Of a stretch of 64,000 nt of DNA, positions 32,662 to 47,600 are shown one piece after another. The position numbers were made by a program, and so were the translations under genes. Source of the stretch: Archivesica marissinica (Eukaryota; Mollusca; Bivalvia; Venerida; Vesicomyidae); NCBI GenBank assembly GCA_014843695.1, contig CM026404.1, forward strand, positions 58,391,931-58,455,930. Reading direction: 5' to 3'. The notes under the pieces are model-generated. The model was not told the DNA's origin. It saw nothing but the letters and a program-made list of their open reading frames with translations, and ran no database searches. Every line of letters begins with the position of its first letter. Position 1 is the stretch's first letter.

Positions 32662-35600
32662 TCATCTTCCAGTAATTCTAACAGTTGTTATATTAGAAGA
32701 TGTTCTTGGGTGAGGAGGTCTATGCGATGATTGCGGAGTCCTTTGTCGGTGCACACCTTGGCTACCGCCGCCGTAATTTGACCCAGCACCTCTACCAGTA
32801 TATTGATCATACCCGGACTGATGGCTCTGCTGTTGGTAGTCAGAATATTGGGGATATTGCGAATACGCTGTACCTTGGAACTGTTGTACACTTTGCTGTT
32901 GAAATGGTGGCTGTGCCACTGTCACGGGTGGGCCGGGTACCGCTGCGCTGGCAGGGTACTGTGAAGGATTAAAACCTGGTGGATAATGTTGAGGTGCCCC
33001 TGGCATTCCATACTGTGAATTTCCTGTAGGTGCGGCTGCTCCAGGGGCAGATGGAGGAGGGTGCGAGTAGCCTGAATACTGTTGATGGTTGCCGGCCTGT
33101 GAATACGTAGATGGCTGGGTCCCCATCAAACTTTGAAGATTCTGAACCCCCTCGCCGGACATAAACGATGACTGGTACTGGTTAGCCGATACATACGGAT
33201 TATACTGCGAGAAGTCGGTGGTACCAGCCTGGTACTGTGATGATGGGTACGATGTAGGTGGTCCTTGGGGGTTGCTGGGATTGCTTCCGTATACATCTTG
33301 TCCTGCCATACCGCTTCCTGCTGCCGACACTGCGGCTACCTGAAACAGAACAAACTCAGTACACCAGCTGCACAACCATCTGCGAATATCTACAACCATC
33401 TGTAAACATCTTGATTTACCTAAATGGGTCAGTTTCTTACCCAAGAATACAGACTGTGCAGCATGATCATATATACTTTGAGGCCATTAATTACGCACAT
33501 TATATGTAGCGCTCTCTTTAGTTTCTGTGTCCAGCGGAAATCATTACATTACCATGTACATGTTGGGTAAACATTCTACAATCATGAAAAGTGTGCACCC
33601 ATGCTTTGTGCGCTTCAAATGACATTCAACTGCCAGTTTAGTGAAAACCATGATCAAGGCGTGCACGAGAAGATTACGCGCAATTGGACAGATTGAAGTG
33701 GGCCGACACTTCTGAGAGCCTCGTAATGGAACAGTAAATTTACAATGTTGACGTATTTATTGTGTCTGCTCGAAAATCTATCAAATCAATGACTCAACGC
33801 ATGTGCATATATGCACGAATTTCACGGGTGTGAAATAGTGCACATCTATACTGAACGGATCAGAAAAAGAATTCGATACAACAGTAATATTGGCATAATG
33901 AAATTTGACATAAACGTCGGTTATATACAAAATGATAGTATTTGAAACGTGAGTTTAACCCGACTGAGATATACGGTAAATTTGACATATTCGACTTTAA
34001 TATAATGGATGTAGACTTTATATAATAACTATGTACACGATTATTATTATTATTATATTTCGGGTTTTACGCCTGCATCAGCACAATTTTGGGCTATATC
34101 GCCGGCGGGCAGTTTACCTAACAACACAATTCCTGGGTGTACACGATAATCAACGTGCACAACAATCAGACTGGTTCTGCGACTACAACTTACAGGAGCA
34201 CTCTGATGAGACTGTGACTGGTCCGCAGTCTTTCCATGACTAGGCACTCTGCTAATCTGTGAGAGTTCTCTCCCTTTATCAGAACTCTTCTGTGGAGTAG
34301 TTTTTCTAGACTGGTTACTAGCATCAAGTTTCAAAGACTTCACAGACTGTCCACCTGGAGTGACTGGGTCAGACGGTGTTGACTAGAAGAAAACGGAGGG
34401 AAACATAAAGAACATGACAAGTACGGTCCAAACTGTCTGCCATTTAAAAACATGTCTAAATAGACCAGTAATTATAAATGAATATTATGTATATTCTAAA
34501 TAGACCAGTAATTATAAATGAATATTATGTATATTCTAAATAGACCAGTAATTATAAATGAATATTATGTAAATAGACCAGTAATTATAAATGAATATTA
34601 TGTAAATAGACCAGTAATTATAAATGAATATTATGTATATTCTAAATAGACCAGTAATTATAAATGAATATTATGTATATTCTAAATAGACCAGTAATTA
34701 TAAATGAATATTATGTATATTCCAAATAGACCAGTAATTATAAATGAATATTATGTATATTCTAAATAGACCAGTAATTATAAATGAATATTATGTACAT
34801 TCCAAATAGACCAGTAATTATAAATGAATATTATGTATATTCTAAATAGACCAGTAATTATAAATGAATCTTATGTATATTCTAAATAGACCAGTAATTA
34901 TAAATGAATATTATGTATATTCTAAATAGACCAGTAATTATAAATGAATATTATGTATATTCTAAATAACCAGTAATTATAAATGAATATTATGTATATT
35001 TTAAATAGACCAGTAATTATAAATGAATATTATGTATATTCCAAATAGACCAGTAATTATAAATGAATATTATGTATATTCTAAAGACCAGTAATTATAA
35101 ATGAATATTATGTATATTCTAAATAGACCAGTAATTATAAATGAACAATGTATATTAGAGTGTGTGTCTTTTATTGGTGGATGTAAACTGCGGGTGCCCC
35201 TCCAGGCAATATTGGGTATAACCAGGTCCATCCCCCTTCACCAAACCAGGATAGATCCCGACATTAACTAATTTGACATCTTCACTGGGATTCGAACCTA
35301 CAGCAGTGCGGAATAGGTGATTTAAAACCACTGACCTCAATCTCACAGCCACAATAGAACCCAGTCCACAAGTGCAGAATAGGTGATTTAAAACCACTGA
35401 CCTCAATCTCACAGCCACATAGAACCCAGTCCACAAGTGCGGAATAGGTGATTTAAAACCACTCACCTCAATCTCACAGCCATATAGAACCCTGTCCACA
35501 AGTGCGGAATAGGTGATTTAAAACCACTGACCTCAATCTCACAGCCACATAGAACCCAGTCCACAAGTGCGGAATAGGTGATTTAAAACCAATGACCTCA

Positions 35601-38600
35601 ATCTCACAGCCACATAGAACCCAGTCCACAAGTGCGGAATAGGTGATTTAAAACAAACCAATGACCTCAATCTCACAGCCACATAGAACCCAGTCCACAA
35701 GTGCGGAATAGGTGATTTAAAACCACTGACCTCAATCTCACAGCCACATAGAACCCTCCACAAGTGCGGAATAGGTGATTTAAAACCAATGACCTCAATC
35801 TCACAGCCACATAGAACCCAGTCCACAAGTGCGGAATAGGTGATTTAAAACCAATGACCTCAATCTCACAGCCACATAGAACCCAGTCCACAAGTGCGGA
35901 ATAGGTGATTTAAAACCAATGACCTCAATCTCACAGCCACATAGAACCCAGTCCACAAGTGCGGAATAGGTGATTTAAAACCAATGACCTTAATCTCACA
36001 GCCACATAGAACCTAGTCCACAAGTGCGGAATAGGTGATTTAAAACCACTGACCTCAATCTCACAGCCATATAGAACCCTGTCCACAAGTGCGGAATAGG
36101 TTATTTAAAACCACTGACCTCAATCTCACAGCCACATAGAACCTAGTCCACAAGTGCGGAATAGGTGATTTAAAACCACTGAGCTCAATCTCACAGCCAT
36201 ATAGAACCCTGTCCACAAGTGCGGAATAGGTGATTTAAAACCAATGACCTCAATCTCACAGCCACATAGAACCCTGTCCACAAACAAATAAACAAATTGA
36301 TTTTACTACCGGATATGAACGTTTCTTGTCACTGCCTTGAGAATTGGGTGTTCTCGATGGATTCTGTGTAGGCGGTGGTGGGGGCGGCGAATCCCCAGGG
36401 TTAGCTGATGCTTGGTTAGATGGAGAATATAGGTCCAAAACCTGATGACACACGTCTGAAATGAAACATCAATATATACTGATATTGAAAATTTCAGTAT
36501 CGATAAATAACATGGTAAATAGCTGGGTTCGATCTTCAGTCAGGGAAGTATGGGAGATGGTCGTCAGTGGATTTTCTCCGGGGACTGTAGTTTCCTTTCA
36601 CACGAATAACAAAATATATGCTTTCATTCGCACCAACAAGAGTGATTAGTATATAAGAAGTTGGTAACAAGAGTGATTAATATATAAGAAGTTGAGGCTT
36701 GTTTTGCTATTGTTAAAATAAATAAATTTTGGTATCGACAGGAACTTAAATTATGCAAAACTAAATATGAAGTACCATCTCATGAGTTGTCTATGATTAT
36801 CTGTTAATGGCAAACAAGTCCAGCAATAAATGCAACACAATATGTACTGGTTATTCTTATTTTATCAACCAGCTGGAAACCAGTCAGTTGAATTGTTTAC
36901 TTGTCTCGATGCTTATAGTCACACCCACAACTTCGGTCATACGGTGGTATTGCAGATTTCGAATGCAACTCCAGGCAGTGGAAGTCGTGATAGCGCAGTG
37001 GATGCGCGTTCGCTTCAGGTGCGAAAGGTCCGGAGTTCGAGCCCTGCTGGAACCGTTACGATTGTGCCCTTAGGCAAGGCATTTAAATTCCACATTGCCT
37101 CTTCTCTCTCCATCATGGCAATGGATTCCATCAGGAATGAGGTCTCGAGAGTGACTAATTAAAGTTGAAAGAACTTGTTTCGCAATCGAGCTAAAATAAA
37201 TTTGTATAAACTAACTCCAGGCAGTATTTTAACCATGGAACGACAGCCAGCCAAAACCACCGACCTTCGACAAACTGGCTAGATAGCTTCCATACCTGGT
37301 TGTACAGAACATACAGCGGTGGTGGACAAATGATTGTGAATGTCAACGACCATAACTACAACCCGGCAGATGAGACAAGCCATCTGTTCCGTCCATGAGC
37401 TTCATCGTTACAATCTGGCAGGGTTCCCGCTGTCGGTCGCCAATTGCGACAAATAACAAATATTGGCGATCATTTTTGTGAATTGGCGAAAACTTTTGGC
37501 GCAACTTTTAAAAAAAAAAATTTAATATTTTTTGGCACAAATTTTGTCAAATAATGGCTACATATATACATTTTGTGAACTATATAATATGGCTCTTAGT
37601 TTGGCTCCAAGGTTTTTAAATTGGCTCCAGTATTTTTCAATTGGCGACAGAAGTGGCGCAGACAAACATTCAGATAGAGGGAACCCTGATCTGGCCGAAT
37701 AGATTCATATGAATTACCTTCCATAAGTTCCACTGTAAGATCTGGTAAAATAGACTCCCACCATTTCTGTTTGGTACCCGAGATCTTGCCGGCCCAGTCT
37801 GTAATATCGAACTTGTTGAGCCGGGTACCAAGGTACATCAGTGAGATTGCTATAATTTCTGGTTCCCATTGCAGAGACAGTGTTGTACAAAGACTGTAAA
37901 CAAAATATGTGTCCTACTGAACTTTTCACTCGAGGGGCAAATGTGATGGGATAAACGGTCTAGGGGGCAAATGTGATGGGATAAACGGTCTAGGGGGCAA
38001 ATGTGATGGGATAAACGGTCTAGGGGGCAAATGTGATGGGATAAACGGTCTAGGGGGCAAATGTGATGGGATAAACGGTCTAGGGGGTAAATGTGATGGG
38101 ATAAACGGTCTAGGGGGAAATGTGAATAAACGGTCTAGGGGGTAAATGTGATAAACGGTCTAGGGGGTAAATGTGATGGGATAAACGGTCTAGGGGGCAA
38201 ATGTGATGGGATAAATGGTCTAGGGGGCAAATGTGATGGGATAAACGGTCTAGGGGGCAAATGTGATGGGATAACGGTCTAGGGGGCAAATGTGATGGGA
38301 TAAACGGTCTAGGGGGCAAATGTGATGGGATAAACGGTCTAGGGGGCAAATGTGATGGGATAAACGGTCTAGGGGGCAAATGTGATGGGATAAACGGTCT
38401 AGGGGGCAAATGTGATGGGATAAACGGTCTAGGGGGCAAATGTGATGGGATAAACGGTCTAGGGGGCAAATGTGATGGGATAAACGGTCTAGGGGGTAAA
38501 TGTGATGGGATAAACGGTCTAGGGGGTAAATGTGATGGGATAAACGGTCTAGGGGGTAAATGTGATGGGATAAACGGTCTAGGGGGTAAATGTGATGGGA

Positions 38601-41600
38601 TAAACGGTCTAGGGGGTAAATGTGATGGGATAAACGGTCTAGGGGGTAAATGTGATGGGATAAACGGTTTAGGGGGTAAATGTGATAGGATAAACGGTCT
38701 AGGGGGTAAATGATATGGATTCTGTTTCATCACAATTACCGTACCATGTATTTTCGTTATCTTTTTTCTCAACAATTTTCTGAATATAAAGTTCTGGGAC
38801 GTCCGTTCAGACTGTTGGTGAAATGAAGACAACGCATACATGAATTTCCTGGCTAAGAATCAATACATAAACTCGTAAACGTTATCTTTTTTCTCAACAA
38901 TCTTCTGAAGATAAGTTCTGGGACGTTCGTTCAGACTGTTGGTGAAATGAAGACAACACATACATGAATTTCCTGGCTAAGAATCAATAAATAAACTTGT
39001 AAACGTTATCTTTTTTCTCAACAATTTTCTGAATATAAAGTTCTGGGACGTCCGTTCAGACTGTTGGTGAAATGAAGACAACACATACATGAATTTCCTG
39101 GCTAAGAATCAATAAATAAACTCGTAAACGTTATCTTTTTTCTCAACAATTTTCTGAATATAAAGTTCTGGGACGTCCGTTCAGACTGTTGGTGAAATGA
39201 AGACAACACATACATGAATTTCCTGGCTAAGAATCAATACATAAACTCGTAAACGTTATTTTTTCTCTCAGCAATTTTCTGAAGATAAAGTTCTGGTACG
39301 TCCATTCAGACTGTTGGTGAAATGAAGACAACACATACATGAATTTCCTGGCTAAGAATCAATACATAAACTCGTAAGGTTAATATACTATTATATCTCC
39401 ATACATGTACAAACGACAGTCATTTAGCTATCATGCAGTAGATAAATAGTCGCCATATCTATCCCAACTCCATAGATATTACTGGGACTACAGGAGATTC
39501 TGGCCTTAATTATGAACATTTGTTTGGCTACTACTTTGTCAATGTATGTTGTATTGGTAATGGCGTCAAGAGGTGCTTCTATGAGGGAAAGGGTTAAACA
39601 ACAGACAAGAAACACTGTTCTAATTTTAATTTATGCTCATATTTCCCTATCATCAAAGTATATTTTGAACCTGGGCCCAGTTCAAAGATAGGTTGAAAAA
39701 TCCATGACTAAAATCAACAAGTGGCATGTAACTTCAATATTACCTACAACAGCTACTAGTATATAGAATACTGAATCATCACATATGTTCATTACAGGAA
39801 TTACAGTCAAACCTGTGTTAGTGGTCACCTCCATTAAGCAGCCAACCTGTATTAAGCAGCCAGTTTCAAGATTCCCAATATGTTGTTTTATTATACATTT
39901 GACCTCTATTAAGCATCCACCTGTGCTAAGCAGCCACTTTCTCTGACTCCCTTGGCTGGCTGCTTAAGACAGGTTTCACTGTACTGTCAAACTGAAATGG
40001 AAGTCGAGGAACTTGATGTACAGTCAAACCTGTGCTAAAGGCCACCTCCGAATAAAGGCCGCATATGAAAAATCTGTCTCTAAAGACCACCATTTTTCTC
40101 TCCCGTTGAGCCATTTTCAATGCATTTTAACCCTCTATTGAGAGGCCACCTGCCAACAAAGGCCACTTTTTTACTTTCCCGTGGGTGGCCTTTATAGACA
40201 GGTTTGAGGAACTTTTATTTTACCTATCGTTTATAAATGTCCATGCCATTTGTACTAGTTTCTGAACCTTCTCTTTGTCCGCTGAAACATACAAAAACAT
40301 GCTCGTACAATCTTAGAATGTGCAAGAAAATTTAATCAGCAATATTTGTGTGTTTTACGTTTATTTATCGTCGCTACCGGTTGCACATACGAGCGATGCC
40401 TCCTGAAGAGACTAGTCATTTTAGATTTTTGGAGGATAGTGCAATGATAGACAGAGACTCATTCCAGAGTTTCCTCTGGTTCTTTTACGTGCATGGTGTA
40501 AAGCATTATATTTCCGGTTTTACGCCTGCATCAGCACCATTTTGGGCTATATCGCCGGCGGGCAACCAGTACCTAACAACACCTTTCCTGGGCAGGCTCC
40601 AGCGGTTAACCAGTACTTGGGTGCACCAACCTCCGTAAGAAACTGCCAACTTTTTCATATAAATGAGACACGGCCTGAGCGGGGCTCGAACCTGTGACCA
40701 TCAGTGATGATAGGTTACAGTGGTATACAAGTCAGCCACCGTAACCACTCAACCATGGAGGTGGACCATTCCAGAATCACCTCTAGTTCTTTTACGTGCA
40801 CGGTGTAAAGCACCGACACGAGACCTCGGTTTAACGTCCCATCTGAAAGACTGTTAATTTTATTATGGTCAGACGGGGGATCGAACCCAGTAATATTTGT
40901 ACAACCAGTGTTTGGATCTGTGGTGGTACTGTACCGGTATTCGTAGTGGTCAGACGCCTTTTTTAGTGCTGGGTGTCAACATGGTACAAAGAACTACAAA
41001 TCTTGACGTAAAAGTGTTTGTTTATTATAGTGTCACTCCTACTGATAGGGCCAGCCATTTCTGACTGATGAGACACCTCATATGAACATCAGTATTACAT
41101 TCTCGTAGGCCAGGCGCCAGGCAATCGGTAACCATTATTTAACTAGCAGGCGGCTCACCAACCGGCCATATCGGGATTAACCACAGACGAGGTTCAAACC
41201 CTTGACCTCCCGCTCTGTAGGCACATGCCGTTACCACTATGCCACGCAGACTATATATATACTTAAATTTCATGACTGTATATATTCTGTGTTAATCATT
41301 TATTTATATATTTCAAAATATAACATGAGCTAAATGTGGCAAAATTTCATACCACGATATTTATATCGAAACCAAACAACGTGCATGATATTTTTAGACC
41401 AATAAATTAATCAGAAAATTACATTTGGACAAGTTAATTTATCAAAATTGGTGATTTTGTCTAAATATAGTAATATTACTGGCAAAAAGTGCAGATCGTA
41501 GCGAGCCGGCTCATCTGGATCTACACTTTTTGTAAGCCTATTTAGAGGACTGTGGTGTTAAAAGCGTTAAATGGAAATCTTCGAATGCTAACATTTTCCA

Positions 41601-44600
41601 CACAAAAATTGTCATTTCAAATTCACACATTTATTGAAACATGTTGCGGTCAAGGTCACCAAATTGCAGGTCAATAATGAATTGAATGGGATCAAAAACA
41701 GCATAAGTACCTTTAGGGCAGTTTCCTTTGACTAGCTTGGCAAACTTTAAAAGGTAGGCATAGGGATGTTCCGTCTGCAAGTCAAACTTGATCGTCTGCA
41801 ACAATATCCTCTCCAGTATCATGACTTCCTCCTTAAGTACAAATGTAAACAACATGATTTTGTTAGGGAAACACCTCAAAATATATACAGTCAAACCTGT
41901 CTTAAGCAGCCAGCCAAGGAACACACACAAAGTGGCTGCTTTAAGAGGTCAAATATATAATAAAACAACATATTGGGAATCTGGAAACTGGCTGCTTAAT
42001 ACAGGTTGGCTGCTTAATGGAGGTGACCACTAACACAGGTTTGACTGTATATACAGGTTGGCTGCTTAATGGAGGTGACCACTAACACAGGTTTGACTGT
42101 AGTTGAAAAATGAGCAGAATGAGACGAGGCGGATCTGTAGTCCGGTGGGTAACACAATGGACTGGGAATCCAGGGATCGCAGGTTCGATCCCCTGTCTGA
42201 CCATAATAAAATTAAACGTCTTTCAAATGGGACTTTAAACCAAGGTCTCGTGTCGGTACTTTACACGGTGCACGTAAAATAAACCAAAGGAGATTCTGGA
42301 ATGGGTCTCTGTCTGTATCATTGCACTATCCTCCAAAAATCTAAAATGACTAATCTCTTCAGGAGGCGTCGCTCATATGCGTAACCGGTAGCGACGATAA
42401 ACAAACATAACACACACACACACAGAGAATGAGACCCGAAAATACGTCACCGAATTTCTTGCATTTGTTTGGCGTCTTCCCCTCATTACCTAATATTGAT
42501 GCATAGATTGCTTCCTTTGCAAAACTTATTATTAAGTCATATACAGATAAATGCAGTTGGATATGTACAGTATGTACCGACATATAATATAGCCACTTAA
42601 CCTTTTATCGCCAAGTGTTGCCATATTCTTGGATGAACATGGGTGGAAAATTAGTTCTGCATATCTTCTTGACAAGGTGAACTTTTGATACAAGTTAATA
42701 TATATCCCATTAGGTATTCAGATTATGTACAAACATACAAACATGCTTGATTCTTATATAGCACCCATATACATCACACGTGGGGGCATAACAATATTGC
42801 TAAAACAAGAAAATTATCTCCCATACAGTATGTTTTATTTACATGATATTCATTGTATTAACATCTTATTAAAGCGACACTATATATCAGAATAAAGGAT
42901 ACTTTTTGGTTGGTAAAGAGTTATGTTATGTTATAGTTCGGGTTTTACGCCTGCATCAGCACCATTTCGGGCTATATCGCCGGTGGGCAGTTTACTTAAC
43001 AACACCTTTCCTGGGCAGGCTCCAGTGGTTAACCAGTACTTGGGTGCACCAACCTACGTAAGAAACTGCCAACTTTTTCATATAAATGAGACACGGCCTG
43101 AGAGGGGCTCGAACCCGTGACCATCAGTGATGATGGGTTACAGTGGTATACAAGTCAGCAACCGTAACCACTCGACCACGGAGGTGGACTGGTAAAGAGT
43201 ACCAGATATTTAGATAATATTATTTCAAATGGCGGTGTGATTACTGTCTTTGATGTTTGTTCCAATTGCCGATAGGGAGTGATGTATCTAGAATGTATGC
43301 ATGGCGATAGGGAGTGATGTATCTAGAATGAATGCATGGCGATAGGGAGTGATGTATCTAGAATGTATGCATGGCGATAGGGAGTGATGTATCTAGAATG
43401 TATGCATGGCGATAGGGAGTGATGTATCTAGAATGTATGCATGGCGATAGGGAGTGATGTATCTAGAATGTATGCATGGCGATAGGGAGTGATGTGTCTA
43501 GAATGTATGCATGGCGATAGGGAGTGATGTGTCTAGAATGTATGCATGGCGATAGGGAGTGATGTGTCTAGAATGTATGCATGGCGATAGGGAGCGATGT
43601 GTCTAGAATGTATGCATGGCGATAGGGAGTGATGTATCTAGAATGTATGCATGGCGATAGGGAGTGATGTATCTAGAATGCATGCATGGCGATAGGGAGT
43701 AATGTATCTATGGCAACCCAAATCAGGAAAGCCGTACAGCCAATTTCAGTTTGCTATATTACAAAATAAAACACTGCTTACTGATTGAAAATAATGAATC
43801 AAATTATAATGGAAATGTGTACCGGTAGTAGCATTGCAACTTTGGGATAAATTTTATAATATTTTTATTCCATACAATATAGTGTCGCTTTAACCCTTCT
43901 ACATAGTTATGCCATATGTATTGGTGAATAGAAGTTGCAAAAGATGTACAATGTATTAAGATGATCAATTATCACTTTACATCATTTAAACTGTCTACAT
44001 TATAATACATTAGGACAAAAACAAGAGAAAATGCACATACCTTTGGATCATTCCCAAATTGTGCAGATTGCTTGGTGGTGAGAATCTGCTGCGAGATTTT
44101 GATAATATCTTTGCACTTCTTCGGGGTCTCCTCTACCTTCCCTGCGAGAAACAGACAGCATGCCGCCGACACCTTAAACAGGAACATACATGACTAATAT
44201 ACATGCCTGCACTGCTGCCTCAAGGTTCATACCCCTCCCCAACTACATGCTGCACTGCTGCCTCAAGGTTCATACCCCTCCCCAACTACATGCCTGCACT
44301 GCCTCAAGGTTCATACCCCTCCCTGACTACATGCCTGCACTGCTGCCTCACGGTTCATACCCCTCCCCAACTATATGCCTGCACTGCTGCCTCAAGGTTC
44401 ATACCCCTTCCCAACTACATGCCGCACTGCTGCCTCAAGGTTCATACCCCTCCCCAACTACATGCCACACTGCTGCCTCAAGGTTCATACCCCTCCCCAA
44501 CTACATGCCTGCACTGCCTCAAGGTTCATACCCCTTCCCAACTACATGCCGCACTGCTGCCTCAAGGTTATACCCCTCCCCAACTACATGCCTGCACTGC

Positions 44601-47600
44601 CTCAAGTTCATACCCCTTCCCAACTACATGCCACACTGCTGCCTCAAGGTTCATACCCCTCCCCAACTACATGCCTGCACTGCCTCAAGGTTCATACCCC
44701 TTCCCAACTACATGCCTGCACTGCCTCGAGGTTCATACCCCCTCCCAGACTACATGCCTGCACTGCTGCCTCGAGGTTCATACCCACATCCCCGACGTCA
44801 AATTAGACATACCCACACATTTATATAAATTTATCATTGAAATAAAATGTGTTATTCCACTGGTTGCAAGCATGTTGTAAACGTGAATATCTTCAGACTC
44901 AAAGCAGTCAGTGACATCTTTATGCAGACTTTTATGACGTCATTTATGGTCGTCTAGACACAATTTTCTATTTTATGATTATTATTGGGAGGTCAGACTG
45001 TTGTGGCGGAGAGCAGACCACCTGCATTTCACGGGTAAGAATGAGGACCCAACTCTCCAACATCCGTAAGCGACTGACAACTTTCTCACATATCAACATT
45101 TATCACTTGTCCATGATAGGGAGCGAACCTGCAGCCCTGATGATAGCAGTGAAAGGCATGTTAGATCACATGGCCACGGAGTTTCTAGCGCCATTTAACG
45201 GTTGCAAAGTTTTCAATCATAAAAACATTTTTCAGCCCAGAATAAAAAGACCATTTGTTCGTTTAAGTGAATGATCGCTTCATATTTTAAACTTTATTTA
45301 TTTTAACAACGATTGCGAAGCAAGTTTTAACAACTTATATTAATCGCTCTCGTTGGCGCGGATGAAGGCGTATATGTGGTCATTCGTGTGGGAGGAAACC
45401 GGAGTACCCGGAGAAAACCCACCTGTCCGATCTGGCGACCACCGTACCGCTTCATATTTCACTTATGACTTGTATAGAAAGCGACATACATGTAATATAC
45501 ATGTATACACATGGATTTGAAAAGTATATGGAGAATATTATTTAGGTGTGTTGCTTCAAAATTAGGATATTTTAGGTCCTGGATGAAGTATTATGAAAGG
45601 AAATGGGGATTACAGCTGGTTATCTTCAATTGTAACACGACCCAGCTAATAACATACCGTACATACTTGTAGAGTAAAATCTACCTCGGGTTATTCTGCG
45701 ATATACCTACCTTGAACTATGCTGCGCGCGCACCGTGTTTTGGCTATTCCATTTATGCAATGCGTGTAAAGTTTTATGAATGAAAGTCACGTGATGTTTG
45801 TAAATACAACCGTGGGAATTCACGGAAGTGAGCTATTTTTAGAATCAGATAATCTCTTGTCCGTCTTGTTTTTCTGTTAAGTAATGTTTCAATTACTATT
45901 CTGTACAGCTTTATTTGATAAAATATATAAAATTATTGATCAGTTACAACTTGTGTTCATTTATGCACTAGATTGATATTTTCCATAAAAAATAACGTCA
46001 TCACCCTGTACGCGGGAGGAAATTTCGAAAGCCAAATGCACGGCGTTTGAAGAAAATACTCCTTGATTCTCGTCTAAAATTATTTGAAGTAAGTCGTGTT
46101 AAAATCGAAATATTAAGTATCAACCGTGGTATATCGCAGAATAACCCGAGTTTGAAGTTCTTGTGCATAGAAATATCACGAAGGCCAAAGGCCTTCGTGA
46201 TATATTTCTACGCATAAGAACGACAAACGAGGGTTATTCTGCAATATACCACGGTCGATACTTATTATTTCTTAAATAACAATAGATGTTGTTCGAACTA
46301 AATGTTGATGGATGGCCAGACGAACAGCGGATGATCAGAAAAGCTCACTTGATCACTATTGAAAATAACTCCGACATTCATACTTACATATCTCGGAAAA
46401 TCTTTGAAGGAATGGAACATATAAAATCTGTGAAAATACACAACTCCTGTAGCGCATGTATCATATCTCCTGAGGTATCAGTTAAGGCTCAATTTTAATC
46501 AGAATTTTAGATGATAAAATACATGTACAATATAGTGAAGAATTTTAGATGATAAAATACATGTACAATATAGTGAAGAATTTTAGATGATAAAATACAT
46601 GTACAATGTAGTGAAGAATTTTAGATGATAAAATACATGTACAATATAGTGAAGAATTTTAGATGATAAAATACATGTACAATATAGTGAAGAATTTTAG
46701 ATGATAAAATACATGTACAATATAGTGATGAATTTTAGATGATAAAATACATGTACAATGTAGTGAAGAATTTTAGATGATAAAATACATGTACAATGTA
46801 GTGATGAATTTTAGATGATAAAATACATAAAATACATGTACAATGTAGTGAAGAATTTTAGATGATAAAATACATGTACAATATAGTGAAGAATTTTAGA
46901 TGATAAAATACATGTACAATGTAGTGATGAATTTTAGATGATAAAATACATAAAATACATGTACAATGTAGTGAAGAATTTTAGATGATAAAATACATGT
47001 ACAATATAGTGAAGAATTTTAGATGATAAAATACATGTACAATGTAATGAAGAATTTTAGATGATAAAATACATGTACAATATAGTGAAGAATTTTAGAT
47101 GATAAAATACATGTACAATATAGCTACTGTGATAGTTACTGAAAATGCACATCCATTTTAAACTTATTTGTCCGACATGTAGGTCCTACTGATTTCAGTA
47201 AGACTGGAAGACGCAAGTTGGACGGTGACTGTCTGGAACGCCATACTACCATTTGGGAACGGTTATTGCAGATAACAACAAATTAATCTACTGCATTAAC
47301 CGTTTCAACCCCAAGTAACTGACATGGACTGGTCCATGATATTTTTAGACCAATAAATTAATAACAAAATTACATTTGGATCAGTTCATTTATCAAAATG
47401 GGTAATTTTATCTAAAAATAGTAATAATTATTACTGGCAAAAAAGTGCAGATCCTGATGAGACGGCTCGTTGCGAGCCGGCTCATCTGGATCTACACTTT
47501 TCATAAGCCTATTTAGAGGTCTGTGGTGTTGAAAGGGTTAATCTTGATTGTATGTGTCTGATACACGACGAGCTTTCGAATAGAATTCACGTTCATACAT

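Noticed and set aside
38110..38841. 243-codon proline-rich repeat frame
   Set aside because: Driven by a 30-bp intronic array of CCNK; it contains no unique sequence of coding character.
43266..43712. CRISPR-like regular array, and similar arrays elsewhere
   Set aside because: Units are contiguous with no spacers, and the genome is eukaryotic.
44190..44880. Three overlapping frames of 143-225 codons
   Set aside because: Intronic 44-bp array of CCNK; the frames switch with unit-length variants.
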